A stretch of DNA of 64,000 nucleotides, taken from Nitrosospira multiformis (GTDB taxonomy: Bacteria > Pseudomonadota > Gammaproteobacteria > Burkholderiales > Nitrosomonadaceae). The notes under the pieces are model-generated. The model saw only the letters and a list, made by a program, of their open reading frames with translations, had not been told where the DNA came from and ran no database searches. A program made the position numbers and the translations under genes. Of the stretch, positions 26,436 to 36,784 are shown in pieces. Each line of letters opens with the position of its first letter. Within the stretch, counting starts at the first letter, position 1. The stretch covers positions 146,068 through 210,067 of the forward strand of contig JAFKJB010000003.1 of assembly GCA_017306155.1 (NCBI GenBank). The letters run 5' to 3'.

Positions 26436-29400
26436 ATGATTGAAAGAATTTTAAGCATTTCAATACAGCAGCGCGGTCTGATTCTGACCGCGGTACTGGT
26501 AATGGCATTGCTCGGAGTCTACAGTTACCAGAGATTGCCCATCGACGCCGTGCCGGATATCACCAACGTGCAGGTGCAGATCAATACTCACGCGACTGGC
26601 TACTCTCCGCTGGAAGTGGAACAGCGTGTGACCTTCCCGATCGAAATAATCATGGCAGGTCTCCCACAGCTCGAATACACACGCTCGCTCTCGCGCTACG
26701 GGTTGTCGCAAGTTACCGTCATCTTTGAGGATGGAACCGATATCTACCACGCCCGCCAGTTGGTGAGCCAACGCATCCAGGAAGCAAGAAACCGCCTGCC
26801 AGCCGACGTTGAGCCTACCATGGGGCCGATCTCCACCGGTCTTGGCGAGATATTCATGTGGACGGTCGACGCGAGGGAAAATACGAGAAAAGCGGACGGC
26901 AGCAAATACAGCCTTACTGACCTGCGTGAAATGCAGGATTGGCTCATCCGGCCGCAGATGCGCACTGTTCCGGGGGTGGCGGAGGTCAATACCCTGGGAG
27001 GATTCGTCAAGCAGTTCCACGTAGCGCCCTACCCTGAAAAACTGATCTCCCTGGGATTGACGCTCGACGATGTCATTACCGCGTTGCGCCGTAATAACCT
27101 GAATGTAGGCGCAGGCTATATCGAGAAAAGCGGTGAACAGTATCTGGTACGCGTGCCCGGACAGGTCACCAACCTGGAGCAGATCGGAAACATCACGCTA
27201 GGATCTCGTGCAGGGATACCCATTCGCATCAAGGATGTGGCCGACCTGCTGATAGGCAAGGAATTGAGAACGGGCGCTGCCACCCAGAACGGTGGAGAAG
27301 TGGTCATCGGCACGGCGCACATGCTGATGGGGGAAAACAGCCGGACCGTTTCCATTGCCGCTGCCGAAAAACTGGCGGAAATCAATCACAGCTTGCCGCC
27401 AGGTGTGGTTGCGACCCCCGTCTACAATCGTACTACTCTCGTTGACAAGACTATCCGCACGGTTGCGGATAACTTGCTCGAGGGCGCGGTACTGGTCATT
27501 ACAGTACTGTTCGTTTCGCTAGGCAATTTTCGTGCAGCCCTGATTGCAGCACTCATCATCCCGCTATCCATGCTGTTCACTCTCAGCGGGATGGTAGCCA
27601 GTGAAGTCAGCGCCAATCTGCTGAGCCTGGGAGCGCTCGACTTCGGCATCATCGTCGATGGCGCTGTCATTATCGTGGAAAACTGCATGCGCCGCCTAAC
27701 ACACGAGCAGACACAGCTGCAAAGAGAATTGACTTCTGATGAGCGCTTTGCCACGGTTTTCGAGGCATCCCGTGAAGTACGGCGTCCCCTGCTCTATGGA
27801 CAACTCATTATCATGATCGTCTATCTCCCGGTATTTGCCCTGTCAGGCGTGGAAGGCAAGATGTTTCATCCGATGGCCTTCACAGTGCTGATGGCCTTGC
27901 TGGGCGCCCTGATTCTCTCGCTGACGTTCATTCCAGCGGCGGTGGCGCTTTTCCTCACCGGCAAAGTGACGGAAAAGGAAAGCGCGGCTGTAGCCTGGGC
28001 AAAGAAAATATACATGCCTGCCTTGAATGTCGCAATTGGCAACAGAGGCCTGACAATCACGCTTGCCATGGTCATCGTGGCGTTATCCCTGCTGCTGACA
28101 ACACGGATGGGGACTGAATTTCTGCCTACCCTGGATGAAGAAGATATTGCGCTGCACGCGATACGCATTCCCGGCACCAGCCTGACCACATCCGTGGAAA
28201 TGCAGAATGAACTGGAGAAGACCATCAGGAGCTTCCCCGAAGTAAAAAGAGTTTTTGCAAAGATAGGTACCGCCGAGATTGCAACCGATCCCATGCCACC
28301 GAGTGTCGCGGATGTGTTTATCATCCTCAAACCGCAATCGGAATGGAGGGAACAGTATTCTTCCAAGGCAGAACTGATAGCAGCGATGGAACAAGCGGTG
28401 AAGACGGTGCCGGGAAACAATTACGAGTTTACCCAGCCGATACAGATGCGTTTCAACGAACTGTTGTCGGGTGTGCGCGCCGATGTAGCCGTGAAAGTGT
28501 TCGGTGACGATATGGACATACTGCTTGCGCTCGCTGGACGGGTCGAACAAGTTCTGCACACGGTTCCCGGGGCGGCGGATGTGAAGGTCGAGCAACTGCT
28601 CGGACTGCCGGTACTCTCCGTGCGCCCGGATCGGGAGAAACTCGCGCGCTACGGGCTGAACGTAGCCGATGTGCAGGATGCGGTCGCAGTAGCAATCGGT
28701 GGTCGGAATGCCGGAACAATTTTCGAGGGCGATCGCCGTTTCGAGCTTCAGGTCCGCCTTCCGGAACAAATCCGCACGCATATGGAATCGCTCAGCCGTC
28801 TGCCAATCGGACTGCCTCCCGCAGCCCTCCGGCCAGCAGCGGAGAGTCCGGCCGCTCTTGCACCCGCTTACGTCACGTTGGGTGAAGTGGCGGAGATTGA
28901 AGTGATCCAGGGACTCAACCAAGTGAGCCGGGAAAATGGAAAACGACGGGTAGTGATTAGCGCCAATGTGCGCGGACGGGACCTCGGCTCCTTCGTCGAG
29001 GAAGCGCAAACCCTTATCAAGGAGAAGGTAGCCATTCCTTCCGGCTACTGGACGAAATGGGGGGGACAGTTCGAGCAACTCATACTCGCTGCAAAGCGAC
29101 TCGAGATCGTTGTCCCGCTCGCGCTCGGACTGGTCTTTTTCTTCCTGTACAGTATGCTCGGAAATTTCCGCGACAGCTTGCTGGTATTTACGGGCATACC
29201 ACTGGCCATGACAGGCGGAATATTCGCCCTCTGGCTGCGCGATATTTCACTGTCTATTTCTGCTGGGGTCGGATTCATCGCCGGTTCGGGCGTAGCCGTC
29301 CTGGACGGCCTGGTTCTGATAACTTTCGTCCGGGAGCTGCGCGCTGAAGGCATGACGCTGGATGAAGCCATTCGGACCGGATCTCTCCTCAGACTCCGCC

Positions 29401-29606
29401 CTGTACTGATTACAACGTGGGTTGAAAGCCTGGGTTTCCTGCCCATGGCACTGAGCACCAGTACTGGAGCTGAGGTACAGCGCACATTGGCAACCGTGAT
29501 GATCGGCAGCACACTTTCCCAATCGCTGCTGACCTTACTGGTGCTGCCGGCACTGTACCATCTCGCCCATGGAAGAGATGCGTCCGAATCCGCCGGGGCA
29601 ACTTGA
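26436..29606 (+). CDS. czcA: heavy-metal RND efflux pump CzcA-like
   Basis: A 1056-aa inner-membrane proton/cation antiporter of the HME-RND family. N-terminal helix, YQRLPIDAVPDITNVQVQIN, and the porter domain are typical. The TM4 signature DFGIIVDGAVIIVEN (near residue 405) is the form found in pumps for divalent cations (Co, Zn, Cd, Ni) rather than Cu/Ag CusA. The second half repeats the layout and ends in a short charged tail. With czcC and czcB it would export metal from periplasm or cytoplasm to the outside. Exact metal specificity is not readable. Confidence 0.93.
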   Translation: MIERILSISIQQRGLILTAVLVMALLGVYSYQRLPIDAVPDITNVQVQINTHATGYSPLEVEQRVTFPIEIIMAGLPQLEYTRSLSRYGLSQVTVIFEDGTDIYHARQLVSQRIQEARNRLPADVEPTMGPISTGLGEIFMWTVDARENTRKADGSKYSLTDLREMQDWLIRPQMRTVPGVAEVNTLGGFVKQFHVAPYPEKLISLGLTLDDVITALRRNNLNVGAGYIEKSGEQYLVRVPGQVTNLEQIGNITLGSRAGIPIRIKDVADLLIGKELRTGAATQNGGEVVIGTAHMLMGENSRTVSIAAAEKLAEINHSLPPGVVATPVYNRTTLVDKTIRTVADNLLEGAVLVITVLFVSLGNFRAALIAALIIPLSMLFTLSGMVASEVSANLLSLGALDFGIIVDGAVIIVENCMRRLTHEQTQLQRELTSDERFATVFEASREVRRPLLYGQLIIMIVYLPVFALSGVEGKMFHPMAFTVLMALLGALILSLTFIPAAVALFLTGKVTEKESAAVAWAKKIYMPALNVAIGNRGLTITLAMVIVALSLLLTTRMGTEFLPTLDEEDIALHAIRIPGTSLTTSVEMQNELEKTIRSFPEVKRVFAKIGTAEIATDPMPPSVADVFIILKPQSEWREQYSSKAELIAAMEQAVKTVPGNNYEFTQPIQMRFNELLSGVRADVAVKVFGDDMDILLALAGRVEQVLHTVPGAADVKVEQLLGLPVLSVRPDREKLARYGLNVADVQDAVAVAIGGRNAGTIFEGDRRFELQVRLPEQIRTHMESLSRLPIGLPPAALRPAAESPAALAPAYVTLGEVAEIEVIQGLNQVSRENGKRRVVISANVRGRDLGSFVEEAQTLIKEKVAIPSGYWTKWGGQFEQLILAAKRLEIVVPLALGLVFFFLYSMLGNFRDSLLVFTGIPLAMTGGIFALWLRDISLSISAGVGFIAGSGVAVLDGLVLITFVRELRAEGMTLDEAIRTGSLLRLRPVLITTWVESLGFLPMALSTSTGAEVQRTLATVMIGSTLSQSLLTLLVLPALYHLAHGRDASESAGAT

Positions 29607-29782
29607 GATAATGCTGGCGGTTTCCATATTTTTGGCTCCGGCTGGCTGCGAGTATTCGGTGGTAACCTCCAGCCGCTGTTCCCTGTCGATCCTGTTTGCT
29701 CACACGCCAATAAGTAGTTCAAGATATCAGGAAATTCGGGATTTAGGTTAAAATAATCCTTTAACCATCCAGGACGCCACCG

Positions 29783-30997
29783 ATGAAAAAACTTCGCGTC
29801 CCCCATCGCACCAAGTCGGCGCGCATGGTTCAGGAGCTCGTGCGCCTGGCAGCGGGACTTGCCACTTCCGGCAGCCGCGTAGAAGACGCCTTCTGGGAGA
29901 ATCGCCTTGGAGCAAAAATACATGCCCAACTGCGTACGGGGGACGATCAGAATCTCGAAGCCGCGCTGGATCAGCTTTATGACGCTGATCCTGGAGGCTA
30001 CAGTGAATTCATGTATGCCATCGAAGCTGCAATAGAATGCAGCATATTCACGCGAGGGGATCACACTTACGACGTTTTAATGTTTGCTGTACCGGTGCTC
30101 ACCTGGTCACGTTTTTCGATTCCCTCGGGACCAATGACAGAATCCATGCTTTCCGAACTTCGCGGCCAGTTACAGGTACAGGTGCTGGCGGACGATGCCA
30201 GGCTTGCGCTGGCGGATTGTCTTTTCAGCCCCGACCAATTGCCAAGAGGCTATCATCTTACACATGAACTGGCCCGCAAACTCTGGTCGGCAGCGGTGAC
30301 AGGACAACGCGATTTGCATATGAACCCACAGCAGCTTGCTGAAACAGGGCGGTTTCTTTCTGATACCCGCTATCTCCTCGGCGGGATCGCGGTACCTCAG
30401 GGAAAACCCATGTTCCGCTGGCAGCAGGGGGATACGGGTGAGTACAAGGGCAGCAACGTTTCCACCCTCCAGTTCTCCAAAGAGCAGATACTGCACGCAT
30501 GGCAGACTCATGGTACCACGGTGCTGCTGCCGCTATTCCAGGGCTGTGCGTTTGAACTGCTGATGCCGGATGGCTTTTTTTCAGCATGGCGCACAGCGGA
30601 CCGCCTGGCCCGTCCCTATTCGGTGCGTGCCACGGTTGATTTTCTGGAAACCACCCTGAGTATTTCCCCGGACAGGTTGCGCGCAGTGATCGCGCCTTTC
30701 TACGACCAGTGGCTGGAGGAATACCGCATTGGCTTCACCCTCAAGGATCGGGACAATGTTCTCTACGGCATCATCTGGGGACTGGTAGGGGATGAGGATG
30801 AAAATACCGATAGCGTCGTTCAGATCGAGGCAGCGCTGCGGGAATGCGGGGTGACGCAAACCATCCTGCTGCAAGAGCATTTTCTTCTGGAGTACTGCGA
30901 AGAATGCGGGGGGCCGCTGTTTCCCAATGCGGATGGTGAAATCGTGCATGCAGAATTCCCGGAAGAAGGTGAAATAGTGCCCGTACATCTGCATTGA
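29783..30997 (+). CDS. DUF2863-like protein, unknown function
   Basis: A 404-aa soluble protein with a basic N-terminus ([20 protein letters not shown]). It resembles the DUF2863 family common in betaproteobacteria in length and in segments such as [20 protein letters not shown] and a C-terminal [15 protein letters not shown]. The Cys pair in that tail may bind metal. There is no signal peptide and no membrane segment. Function is not known for the family. It lies 52 bp before msrB on the same strand. Confidence 0.65.
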   Translation: MKKLRVPHRTKSARMVQELVRLAAGLATSGSRVEDAFWENRLGAKIHAQLRTGDDQNLEAALDQLYDADPGGYSEFMYAIEAAIECSIFTRGDHTYDVLMFAVPVLTWSRFSIPSGPMTESMLSELRGQLQVQVLADDARLALADCLFSPDQLPRGYHLTHELARKLWSAAVTGQRDLHMNPQQLAETGRFLSDTRYLLGGIAVPQGKPMFRWQQGDTGEYKGSNVSTLQFSKEQILHAWQTHGTTVLLPLFQGCAFELLMPDGFFSAWRTADRLARPYSVRATVDFLETTLSISPDRLRAVIAPFYDQWLEEYRIGFTLKDRDNVLYGIIWGLVGDEDENTDSVVQIEAALRECGVTQTILLQEHFLLEYCEECGGPLFPNADGEIVHAEFPEEGEIVPVHLH

Positions 30998-31049
30998 GCA
31001 TGTTCATCATCTTATTCAGGAGCATCAATTTTTTTCCGGAAGAGGAATC

Positions 31050-31460
31050 ATGAGTGGAAAGCTTGCTAAATCCGACCAGGAATGGAAAAACCAGCTAACC
31101 CCGCAGCAGTATCATGTATGCCGCGAAAAAGGGACGGAGCGGGCGTTCACAGGGGAATACTGGGACTGCCACGATCAGGGCGTGTATCGTTGCGCCTGCT
31201 GCGGCGCTGCCTTGTTTGACTCGGAGACCAAATTCGATTCCGGTACGGGATGGCCTTCTTTCTGGCAGCCTGCCCGATCGGAAAATGTCGTCAACCAGGA
31301 AGATAACAGCCATTTCATGCGGCGGGTAGAAGCGTTGTGCGCCCGCTGCGACGCGCACCTCGGCCACGTATTCGAGGATGGCCCTGCTCCGACCGGACTG
31401 CGCTACTGCATCAATTCCGCTTCCCTCAAGCTCGATCGAGATTCTTCGAAGACTGAATAA
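31050..31460 (+). CDS. msrB: peptide-methionine (R)-S-oxide reductase
   Basis: A 136-aa MsrB that reduces methionine-R-sulfoxide in proteins. Two CxxC pairs (CACC and CARC) bind structural zinc. The catalytic Cys is in RYCINSASL near the C-terminus, with the conserved [11 protein letters not shown] and [10 protein letters not shown] blocks before it. Cytoplasmic form without signal. It has a GGAA-type ribosome site. Confidence 0.95.
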   Translation: MSGKLAKSDQEWKNQLTPQQYHVCREKGTERAFTGEYWDCHDQGVYRCACCGAALFDSETKFDSGTGWPSFWQPARSENVVNQEDNSHFMRRVEALCARCDAHLGHVFEDGPAPTGLRYCINSASLKLDRDSSKTE

Positions 31461-31553
31461 ACGGGCAGCAAGGGAAGTTAAACGGGAACGCAATGCGCTT
31501 TGCTAATTGCGCTTGCACTCACAAATAACTGGGTCCGCTCAAACTCCATCGCG

Positions 31554-32099
31554 ATGAAATTTCTTTTTGATCTCTTTCCGGTAATCCTGTTTTTCATAAC
31601 TTTCAAGATTTATGGCATCTATGCCGCCACTGCTGTAGCGATTGTCGCCACTTTTGTGCAGATCGGCTGGGTATGGTTTCGCCATGGCAAAGTCGACACC
31701 ATGCTGTGGGTCAGCCTGGTTCTCATAGTCGTTTTCGGCAGCGCAACACTTATTCTGCAGGATGAAACATTCATCAAATGGAAACCATCCGTGCTCTACT
31801 GGCTGTTCGCGGCCGCACTGTTGATAGCCCAGGCGGTTTTCAAGAAAAATTTTATCCGGACGATGATGAAAGAACAGCTCACCTTGCCGGAGCCGGTCTG
31901 GGCTCGAGTGAACGCGAGCTGGGCAGCATTTTTTGCATTTATGGGCGCCGCCAACCTCTATGTCGCCTTTAATTACTCTACTGAAACCTGGGTTGATTTC
32001 AAGCTGTTCGGCTTCATGGGCTTCATGCTGGTTTTTGTCGTATTACAGGGATTGATGCTGGGGAAATACATGGTAACCGACGAGGATAAAGAGGCGTGA
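31554..32099 (+). CDS. yciB: septation protein A / intermembrane septum protein YciB
   Basis: A 181-aa inner-membrane protein with five or six hydrophobic segments. It opens with [18 protein letters not shown], the family's standard N-terminus, and includes [14 protein letters not shown] and the conserved [20 protein letters not shown]. The family affects cell-envelope integrity and septation. ATG 31554 is chosen over an upstream TTG because homology begins there. Its stop overlaps the yciI start by one base, so it forms a unit with yciI-bolA-ppiC. Confidence 0.9.
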   Translation: MKFLFDLFPVILFFITFKIYGIYAATAVAIVATFVQIGWVWFRHGKVDTMLWVSLVLIVVFGSATLILQDETFIKWKPSVLYWLFAAALLIAQAVFKKNFIRTMMKEQLTLPEPVWARVNASWAAFFAFMGAANLYVAFNYSTETWVDFKLFGFMGFMLVFVVLQGLMLGKYMVTDEDKEA

Positions 32100-32401
32100 T
32101 GCTATATGCAATAAGCGGCGAGGATGTGCCCGACAGCCTTGAAAAAAGAATGGCGGTGCGTCCTGCGCATCTCGAACGCATCAAAGCGCTGCAGGAAGAC
32201 GGCCGCCTTGTTTTAGCCGGTCCATATCCTGCGATTGACAGCCCCGATCCCGGGCCGGCGGGATTTTCCGGGAGCCTGATCATAGCCGAATTCGAGTCGC
32301 TCGAAGCAGCCCGGGCCTGGGCGCAAGCGGATCCCTACGCCACTTCGGGCGTCTATGCAAAAGTGATGGTGAAGCCATTCAAAAAGGTTTTACCGGCATA
32401 A
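32099..32401 (+). CDS. yciI: YciI-family protein
   Basis: A 100-aa ferredoxin-like fold protein. It has the family's His in [17 protein letters not shown], the GPYPAID loop, and the Asp of [13 protein letters not shown]. The family's biochemical role is uncertain. The start overlaps the yciB stop (TGATG), and the yciB-yciI-bolA-ppiC order is conserved in many betaproteobacteria. Confidence 0.85.
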   Translation: MLYAISGEDVPDSLEKRMAVRPAHLERIKALQEDGRLVLAGPYPAIDSPDPGPAGFSGSLIIAEFESLEAARAWAQADPYATSGVYAKVMVKPFKKVLPA

Positions 32402-32421
32402 CCTTCCTGACCGGAGGCCGG

Positions 32422-32697
32422 ATGAATACTATCGAATTGATGAAGCAGAAGCTCGCTGCCCTGGAACCTGTGGTAATCCGGATTGCGGACGAAAGCGCGC
32501 ACCACGCGGGACATGAAGGCGCCAAAGCAGGAGGTGGCCACTATTTGCTTACCATCGTCTCACATCAATTCATCAGCAAGTCGGCTCTGGCGCGGCACCG
32601 GCTGGTTTATGATGCCCTGCGCGAGATGCTGCACAAGAATATTCACGCCTTAAGCGTAAAAGCGTATACTCCCGAAGAATTTGATTCGATCCACTGA
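32422..32697 (+). CDS. bolA: BolA-family protein
   Basis: A 91-aa BolA/IbaG-type protein linked to iron-sulfur and glutaredoxin biology and stress morphology. The invariant segment VSHQFISKSALARHRLVYDA (about residues 47-66) and the Cys/His-type loop region with H27, H28 and H31 are visible. The end HALSVKAYTPEEF is typical. It precedes ppiC by 12 nt. Confidence 0.92.
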   Translation: MNTIELMKQKLAALEPVVIRIADESAHHAGHEGAKAGGGHYLLTIVSHQFISKSALARHRLVYDALREMLHKNIHALSVKAYTPEEFDSIH

Positions 32698-32709
32698 AAA
32701 GGAACCTTC

Positions 32710-33507
32710 ATGCATTTTATGAAATTTACTCGACTTGCGGTACTGGGTATTTCCGGCGTGATCGCCGCGACGGCCGTTCAGGCCCAAACCGGCTCAACCA
32801 TGGCAAAGGTGAACGGGACACCGATTCCTCAATCGCGCCTCGATTTCATAATGAAGGCGCGGGCCGGCCAGGGTCAGCCGGATACGCCGGAGGCGAGGAA
32901 AGCCTTGCGCGAGGATCTCATCACTGAAGAGGTAATCGCCCAGGAAGCGAAGAAGAAGGGGCTGGACAGGGATCCGGACTTTATCACCCAGCTCGACATG
33001 GCGCGCCAGACAGCGATGGTCAGAGCATACCAGATCGATTACATAAAGAACCATCCGGTAAGCGATGAAGAGCTGCATAAGGAATATGAAACGGTAAAGA
33101 CGCAGATGGGGGATAAGGAATACAAGGCGCATCATATTCTGGTGCCTACAGAAGAGGAAGCCAAAGACATTATCGCCAAGTTAAAAAAGGGCGCAAAGTT
33201 TGAAAAGCTTGCCGAGGAAAAATCCCTGGATACGGGCAGCAAGAGCAAGGGTGGCGAACTGGACTGGAGTCCGGCTGCAAACTATGTCCAACCTTTTGCC
33301 GAGGCCCTGACCAAGCTGCGCAAGGGCCAGCTCACCGATCAGGCGGTAAAAACCCCCTTCGGCTGGCATGTGATTCGTCTGGATGATGTGCGCCCCCTGA
33401 AAATTCCCCCGTTCGAGGAGATAAAACAAAACCTGGCCCAGCGCGTATTGCAACGTCAGTTTGCCGCCTCGGTCAACGATCTGCGCTCAAAGGCGAAAGT
33501 CGAGTAA
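32710..33507 (+). CDS. ppiC: periplasmic parvulin-type peptidyl-prolyl isomerase
   Basis: A 265-aa protein with a cleavable signal peptide (LAVLGISGVIAATAVQAQ), an N-terminal SurA/PrsA-like helical chaperone region (about residues 40-130) and one parvulin domain (YKAHHILVPTEEEAKDIIAK to TPFGWHVIRLDDV, about 138-235). It assists folding of exported proteins. Last gene of the yciB unit; a strong terminator follows at 33558. Confidence 0.88.
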   Translation: MHFMKFTRLAVLGISGVIAATAVQAQTGSTMAKVNGTPIPQSRLDFIMKARAGQGQPDTPEARKALREDLITEEVIAQEAKKKGLDRDPDFITQLDMARQTAMVRAYQIDYIKNHPVSDEELHKEYETVKTQMGDKEYKAHHILVPTEEEAKDIIAKLKKGAKFEKLAEEKSLDTGSKSKGGELDWSPAANYVQPFAEALTKLRKGQLTDQAVKTPFGWHVIRLDDVRPLKIPPFEEIKQNLAQRVLQRQFAASVNDLRSKAKVE

Positions 33508-33557
33508 GCTTCTTCCCTCATTCCTTTTATCCGGCGGCGGCGCATCGCTCCGGAGTA

Positions 33558-33588
33558 TAAAAAAGGGCAGCCCCGGCTGCCTTTTTTG
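33558..33588. terminator. bidirectional rho-independent terminator
   Basis: An A-run, a GGGCAGCC/GGCTGCC stem with a short C-rich loop, and a T-run lie between the convergent ppiC and alr genes. The A/T runs make it work from either side. Confidence 0.9.
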
Positions 33589-33611
33589 TACTCCAGTGAA
33601 AGAGAAAAAGC

Positions 33612-34685
33612 TTACGTTACCCTTTGCATTCTCGGCGCAATCGCGCACAACAGTTCATACCCCAGCGTACCCGCGGCCCGCGCAACTTCATCAACCGGCA
33701 TGCCCCTCCCCCACAGCGTTACCGGGCTGCCTACGCCCGCATCCTCGATCTCGCTCAGGTCCACGTGCAGCATGTCCATGGAGATGCGTCCCACGACCCG
33801 TGTTCGTCTTCCCTTTACAAGCACCGGGGTACCGGTAGGGGCATGACGGGGATAGCCATCAGCATAGCCCCCTGCAACAATGCCCACTCGCATCGATCGG
33901 TCAGCCCGAAAAGCGTGCCCGTAACCCACGCCGTCGCCTGGCCTGAGTGTTTGCATGGAGATAATCCTGCTCGATACAGTCATGGCGGGTTGCAAACCCA
34001 GTTGCTCTGCGGTTGTGTGAGCAAGCGGCGAGGAACCATAAAGCATGATGCCGGGACGTACCCAGTCAGCATGGGCTTCGGGAAAACGAAGAATGGCGGC
34101 AGAATTCGCGAGCGAACGGGCCATATTTCTCCCTCCCGCAGCCAGGCTGAAACATTGCAGTTGCGCTGTAATGCTGTCGTTTCCGTCCGATTCGTCGGCA
34201 CATGCAAAATGGGTCATGAGAGTGATTTGCCGTACCGCGGGATTCGCCTTGAGGCGCTCCAGCGCAGCGGGAAATTCCCTCGGCGTAAATCCCAGCCGGT
34301 TCATGCCGCTATTGAGCTTCAGAAACACATCCAGTGCTGCACGCGGTCGAACCGCCTCCAGCATGGCAAGTTGCTCGGGGTGATGCACCACGGTACTTAA
34401 ATGGCATTGCTCGATCCAGCGCAGTTCGTCTATATCGAAAAAACCTTCCAGCAACAGGATCGTCTGGCGATAGCCCGCCTCCCTTAAACGCACGGCAGCA
34501 TCCAGTTCGAGCAGGGCGAACCCCTCTGCCTCCGCCAGGGCCTCGGCAGCGCGCAGCAATCCGTGACCGTATGCATCCGCCTTGATGACGGCCATCACGC
34601 GTGAACGCGGCGCATGGCGACGAACGATAGCCAGGTTGTGCTCGAGCGCGGAGGGATCAATCAACGCCTGAATGGGACGCGACAT
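33612..34685 (-). CDS. alr: alanine racemase
   Basis: A 357-aa PLP enzyme that makes D-alanine for peptidoglycan. The PLP lysine is in VIKADAYGHG (near residue 35). The second catalytic Tyr lies in GVGYGHAFRAD, and the C-terminal beta-domain has RTRVVGRISMDMLHVDLSEI. The length is standard. It is convergent with ppiC and divergent from lplT. Confidence 0.95.
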   Translation of the reverse strand: MSRPIQALIDPSALEHNLAIVRRHAPRSRVMAVIKADAYGHGLLRAAEALAEAEGFALLELDAAVRLREAGYRQTILLLEGFFDIDELRWIEQCHLSTVVHHPEQLAMLEAVRPRAALDVFLKLNSGMNRLGFTPREFPAALERLKANPAVRQITLMTHFACADESDGNDSITAQLQCFSLAAGGRNMARSLANSAAILRFPEAHADWVRPGIMLYGSSPLAHTTAEQLGLQPAMTVSSRIISMQTLRPGDGVGYGHAFRADRSMRVGIVAGGYADGYPRHAPTGTPVLVKGRRTRVVGRISMDMLHVDLSEIEDAGVGSPVTLWGRGMPVDEVARAAGTLGYELLCAIAPRMQRVT

Positions 34686-34840
34686 GGTAGTTCAGGGATA
34701 TCCGGAAGTTTTTCTTGAAGATTTTCTTTGAAGGGATTCTGCGGGAACCAGAGCTGTTATGAGTGCTCCGGATCAAGCTTTTTTTTGGGTAGCATCACCA
34801 GCTTGCAATTTTCCATCAGGAGAGGGTCCGGCGACCGTTG

Positions 34841-34846
34841 TATAAT
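34841..34846 (+). promoter_or_regulatory. putative -10 box of lplT
   Basis: A perfect TATAAT lies 49 bases before the lplT TTG start. No good -35 hexamer is seen at normal spacing. Confidence 0.4.
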
Positions 34847-34894
34847 GCCACGCCTCATCGTTAAAAAAGAAGGTCAAGTTCTAGGAGAAAACGC

Positions 34895-36169
34895 TTGAAA
34901 CGCGGATTTTATACCATTATGGCGGCCCAGTTTTTTTCTTCGCTGGCCGACAATGCGCTATTGGTTGTTGCCATTGCCCTTTTGGTGGAGTTGCACGCGC
35001 CTGCTTATCTCACCCCGATGCTCAAGTTTGTGTTTGTTCTCTTTTACGTGATCCTCGCGCCTTTCGTCGGAGCCTTCGCGGATTCCATGGCCAAGGGCCG
35101 CGTCATGTTCATCAGCAATGCAATCAAGATTGCGGGCTGCAGTCTGCTTTTTCTGGCAACGCACCAGTACTTCGCGCTGGCTGCCTACGCGGTAGTCGGG
35201 CTTGGCGCAGCCGCCTATTCCCCCGCAAAATACGGGATACTGACTGAGCTTCTGCCGCCCGAAAAACTCGTCATCGCCAATGGCTGGATCGAAGGCTTGA
35301 CCGTAGCCTCCATTATACTGGGCACGGTGCTGGGCGGCTTGCTGATCTCGCCAGCCATCTCCGCTGTCCTGCTGTCATTCGATTTTCCCCTGATCGATAC
35401 CGGTGTGGACACTGTACCGGAGGCAAGCATACTGCTCATCGCCATATTTTATACTGCTGCTGCCATCTTCAATCTTTACATCCCCAATACGGGAGTCGAT
35501 CACCGCATTCTCAGGAAGAATCCAATGTTTCTCGCGCATGAATTCGGCCACTGCATGAGGCTGCTGTGGGCAGACAAGCTGGGACAGATTTCACTGGCAG
35601 TGACGACCCTTTTCTGGGGGGCTGGCGCAACGCTGCAATTCATCGTGCTGAAATGGGCAGACGTTGCCCTCGGTTATCCCTTGAGCAAGGCAGCGCAACT
35701 TCAGGGCGTAGTCGCCGTCGGTATTGCCATGGGCGCAGTCATTGCAGCGCGAATAGTGTCACTCCGGCAATCCGTGAAGGTGATTCCCCTGGGCATTGCC
35801 ATGGGCGTTGTGGTGATGGCAATGATTTTTGCCCGCGAGTTGTGGATTGCGATTCCGCTTCTCATGCTGATTGGCGGACTTGCCGGATTCTTTGTCGTGC
35901 CAATGAATGCACTGCTGCAACACCGCGGCCACATCCTGATGGGCGCCGGTCACTCTATTGCTGTACAGAATTTCAACGAGAATCTGAGTATTCTCACCAT
36001 GCTCGGACTGTATGCGTTGCTGGTGAGTTTTGACGTGCATGTGTATACGGTGATTATTCTGTTCGGCCTGTTCGTAGCCGTGATCATGGCGGTGATACGT
36101 CAGTGGCACCTGCACAACCAGAGCATCGAGGACTCTCTCCATCTCATTGGCGCCCATAAGGGACACTGA
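34895..36169 (+). CDS. lplT: lysophospholipid transporter LplT
   Basis: A 424-aa MFS-fold inner-membrane flippase for lysophospholipids. It starts KRGFYTIMAAQFFSSLADNA, the family N-terminus, and has about 12 hydrophobic segments, with YSPAKYGILTELLPPEKLV in the loop after TM4. TTG 34895 follows AGGAGA at 8-9 bases. LplT usually partners with the acyltransferase Aas, which is not fused or adjacent here. The stop codon lies within the first unit of an 11-bp tandem repeat. Confidence 0.9.
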   Translation: MKRGFYTIMAAQFFSSLADNALLVVAIALLVELHAPAYLTPMLKFVFVLFYVILAPFVGAFADSMAKGRVMFISNAIKIAGCSLLFLATHQYFALAAYAVVGLGAAAYSPAKYGILTELLPPEKLVIANGWIEGLTVASIILGTVLGGLLISPAISAVLLSFDFPLIDTGVDTVPEASILLIAIFYTAAAIFNLYIPNTGVDHRILRKNPMFLAHEFGHCMRLLWADKLGQISLAVTTLFWGAGATLQFIVLKWADVALGYPLSKAAQLQGVVAVGIAMGAVIAARIVSLRQSVKVIPLGIAMGVVVMAMIFARELWIAIPLLMLIGGLAGFFVVPMNALLQHRGHILMGAGHSIAVQNFNENLSILTMLGLYALLVSFDVHVYTVIILFGLFVAVIMAVIRQWHLHNQSIEDSLHLIGAHKGH

Positions 36170-36229
36170 GGGGGCACTGAGGGGGCACTGAGGGGGCACT
36201 GAGGGGGCACTGAGGGGACACTGAGGAGA
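36164..36229 (+). repeat. 11-bp minisatellite, six units
   Basis: CACTGAGGGGG is repeated four times exactly from 36164, followed by two degenerate units ending about 36229. It starts at the last codons of lplT, whose TGA is inside unit 1, and fills most of the gap to the convergent TPM gene. Confidence 0.9.
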
Positions 36230-36283
36230 TTAAGGGGATAAGAGGGTACAGTAAGGCTACTGTGGAATTATCGACCGTAATGC

Positions 36284-36784
36284 CTACAGGATAACGGGCC
36301 GATCCGGCAATTCATTTTCCCCACCTTCCCGCTCGATGGGAAAATGTTCCTGCAAATGGCGACCGACTGACTGGATTCCACTGATGATTCCGGATTCAAA
36401 CTGTCCCTGGCTGAAATGGGTTTCCATTTCGCGACAGATCGCCTCCCACTTTACATGGCCGACTTTCGCGTCGATACCCCGATCGGCAACGATTTCGACA
36501 TCACGATCTGCCAGGAGCAGGTAAATCAGGACACCGTTGTTATGCTCGGTATCCCACACCCGCAGTTGCGAATAAACCTCGATTGCCCGCTCGCGAGCCG
36601 ATGTTGCTCTTAGCAGAGGCAGCATATCCAGTCCTGCCTCCACTGCAAAGCGGATTTCTCCCCGATGACCGAATTCCGACTGTGCGATTGCATGTTCGAT
36701 AGCGATAAGGGCCGTAGCGGGAAATGCCTTGCGCACTGCCAGGGGTCCTGTAAAAAGATGCCGCAGTACTCGCATGAGATCCAT
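36284..36784 (-). CDS. TPM-domain protein, second copy
   Basis: A 166-aa protein made almost only of a TPM fold: IEHAIAQSEFGHRGEIRFAVE near the start and NNGVLIYLLLADRDVEIVADRGIDAKVG in the core, then a helical end. The ATG abuts the stop of the YgcG-like gene, so it is translated with it. TPM domains occur in membrane-linked proteins and some show phosphatase activity in plants; the bacterial role is unclear. Confidence 0.8.
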   Translation of the reverse strand: MDLMRVLRHLFTGPLAVRKAFPATALIAIEHAIAQSEFGHRGEIRFAVEAGLDMLPLLRATSARERAIEVYSQLRVWDTEHNNGVLIYLLLADRDVEIVADRGIDAKVGHVKWEAICREMETHFSQGQFESGIISGIQSVGRHLQEHFPIEREGGENELPDRPVIL

